From Agrobacterium vitis (lineage in GTDB: Bacteria; Pseudomonadota; Alphaproteobacteria; Rhizobiales; Rhizobiaceae): DNA of 64,000 bases. The translations under genes were made by a program, and so were the position numbers. Under the pieces are notes generated by a model. It was not told where the DNA came from. It made no database searches and was given only the letters and a program-made list of their open reading frames with translations. The stretch is from positions 3,111,001 through 3,175,000 of the forward strand of contig NZ_CP146242.1 in assembly GCF_037039395.1 (NCBI RefSeq), read 5' to 3'. The first letter of the stretch is position 1. Every line of letters starts with the position of its first letter. Shown here piece by piece: positions 63,259 to 64,000 of this stretch.

Positions 63259-64000
63259 ATGCGTTTGCTGATCAGGTTTGTCCAAGGACTGCTGCTTGCT
63301 GTCCTGGTGGTTATCGTCGGGGCTGCCACGTGGCTTTGGCTGGCGCCGCCGGAATTGCTGAGGGTTGGGACAGGCTACGCCGCCAAAATAGTCTGCTCCA
63401 ATGTGTTCATCGCCAAGCGTGATCCGATGGAGGTTTTGTCTGAGGATGTGCAGGCGCCGGGTCATCCGCTGTTGCGTTTCCTGCGGCTGAATGTCGATCG
63501 GGATGCAGGCATGGTCACGGCCTATATGTTCGGGGCTTTTGCACCCAGCACGGCCATTGCCCGGCCCGGTCTGGGCTGCGCTAACGTGCCCGATGGAAAA
63601 ATCGATGCGGCTCGCAAGGTGCATCTGCCGCAGCCGCTTGCCGTTGCAGCGGCCTCAAACCCAGCCCCAAACCCAGCACCCTGGCCGGATGGAACGGGCG
63701 CATCGCATACCGACCCAGTGCTGGCGGGCATTCTTGCCGATCCGGCCCTGACCGGGCCATCGATGCGGGCCACCTTGGTGATTCGCGATGGAGAATTGCT
63801 TGGTGAGGCCTATGGTCCGGGCTTTGGCGCCGATACGCCGCTGATCGGCTGGTCAATGACAAAGACCGTCATGGCCATGCTGATCGGCCAGCGGATGGGG
63901 GAGGGCGGGCTTGACCTCGACAAGGACCATCTGTTGCCTCAGTGGACCGACGGGCGCGCGGCAATCACCCTGCGCCAATTAATGGGCATGGAAAGTGGCC
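63259..64000 (+). CDS. Serine beta-lactamase-like hydrolase, membrane-anchored (runs off the window)
   Basis: ATG at 63259 with GGGAGGAAA nine bases upstream opens a frame that runs to the window end (247 residues seen). It begins with one membrane helix (LLLAVLVVIVGAATWLWLA). After an Ala/Pro-rich linker (SNPAPNPAPWPD) the beta-lactamase/class C fold starts with ATLVIRDGELLGEAYGPGFG and holds the nucleophile motif GWSMTKT (Ser about residue 199, SxxK) and LDLDKDHLLPQWTDGRAAITLRQLMGMESG. This is the layout of EstB/6-aminohexanoate-dimer-hydrolase-like serine hydrolases. The Y-x-N and KTG-like motifs would lie beyond the window. Confidence 0.87.
   Translation, partial: MRLLIRFVQGLLLAVLVVIVGAATWLWLAPPELLRVGTGYAAKIVCSNVFIAKRDPMEVLSEDVQAPGHPLLRFLRLNVDRDAGMVTAYMFGAFAPSTAIARPGLGCANVPDGKIDAARKVHLPQPLAVAAASNPAPNPAPWPDGTGASHTDPVLAGILADPALTGPSMRATLVIRDGELLGEAYGPGFGADTPLIGWSMTKTVMAMLIGQRMGEGGLDLDKDHLLPQWTDGRAAITLRQLMGMESG

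Overview
The window looks like a chromosomal segment of a member of the Rhizobiaceae (Agrobacterium/Allorhizobium/Rhizobium type). Pointers are the betaine-lipid pair btaA-btaB behind a Pho-box-like site, an Omp25/31-type outer-membrane protein, a B12-dependent metH, an ArsR-methyltransferase fusion upstream of metF, several soluble and membrane chemoreceptors, VirC1-like ParA, and two families of intergenic palindromic repeats that I associate with rhizobial genomes. Most of the window is ordinary core or near-core sequence.

Layout. 1-3880 is a small island: a cut-off IS110-family transposase, two fused fragments of phage genes (a Mu gp29/DUF935-like tail and a DNA adenine methylase C-terminus), and a large restriction-nuclease/STAND-ATPase protein that looks like an anti-phage gene. 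It stops at the 3' end of a tRNA-Ile(CAU) gene. 3.9-12.5 kb: a SIMPL-domain periplasmic protein, an outer-membrane protein, a DMT exporter with a divergent MocR-type regulator, a cupredoxin, a thermonuclease, two small unknown proteins, a four-copy 62-bp tandem repeat and an AGE-family sugar isomerase. 12.6-24.3 kb: metH, a GNAT acetyltransferase, a membrane acyltransferase, an XRE regulator, a LuxR solo, a hisC-like aminotransferase, a PP2C phosphatase and a double-PAS soluble chemoreceptor. 24.3-33.2 kb: a four-gene ABC importer of the polyamine/iron/phosphonate type with a cluster of ATCTGCAA repeats upstream, an amino-acid permease, an Fe-type alcohol dehydrogenase and ParA. 33.2-44.2 kb: an L,D-transpeptidase, a mutarotase-like protein, DUF442 and RidA proteins, AhpD-like/MarR divergent pair, a ThDP enzyme, a frameshifted DMT transporter, an alpha/beta hydrolase, RNase T2 and EttA. 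44.3-51.4 kb: two membrane chemoreceptors and the arsR-methyltransferase/metF operon. 51.6-54.7 kb: a 25-residue membrane protein, a GlxA-type regulator with an isochorismatase, and a pair of small DMT (YdcZ-like) subunits. 55.1-58.4 kb: a four-gene accessory operon (class II aldolase-like, E. coli-type PurB-like lyase, HAD phosphatase, OPRT-like phosphoribosyltransferase). 58.5-64.0 kb: MltB-like transglycosylase, GH25 lipoprotein, btaB, btaA and the start of a serine beta-lactamase-like protein.

The two points of greatest interest are these. First, nearly identical 20-bp palindromes, 36.7 kb apart, stand in front of metH and in front of the ArsR-methyltransferase/metF operon; together with the fused SAM-binding domain this fits the SahR type of methionine-cycle control. 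Second, the 55.1-58.4 kb operon combines a nucleotide-forming PRTase, a fumarate-eliminating lyase of a PurB type unusual for this group, a phosphatase and an aldolase-fold protein that seems to lack the usual catalytic Glu. It looks like an uncharacterised nucleotide/nucleoside pathway.

All functional calls rest on recognition of motifs and protein family resemblance in the translated sequence; no database search was run.
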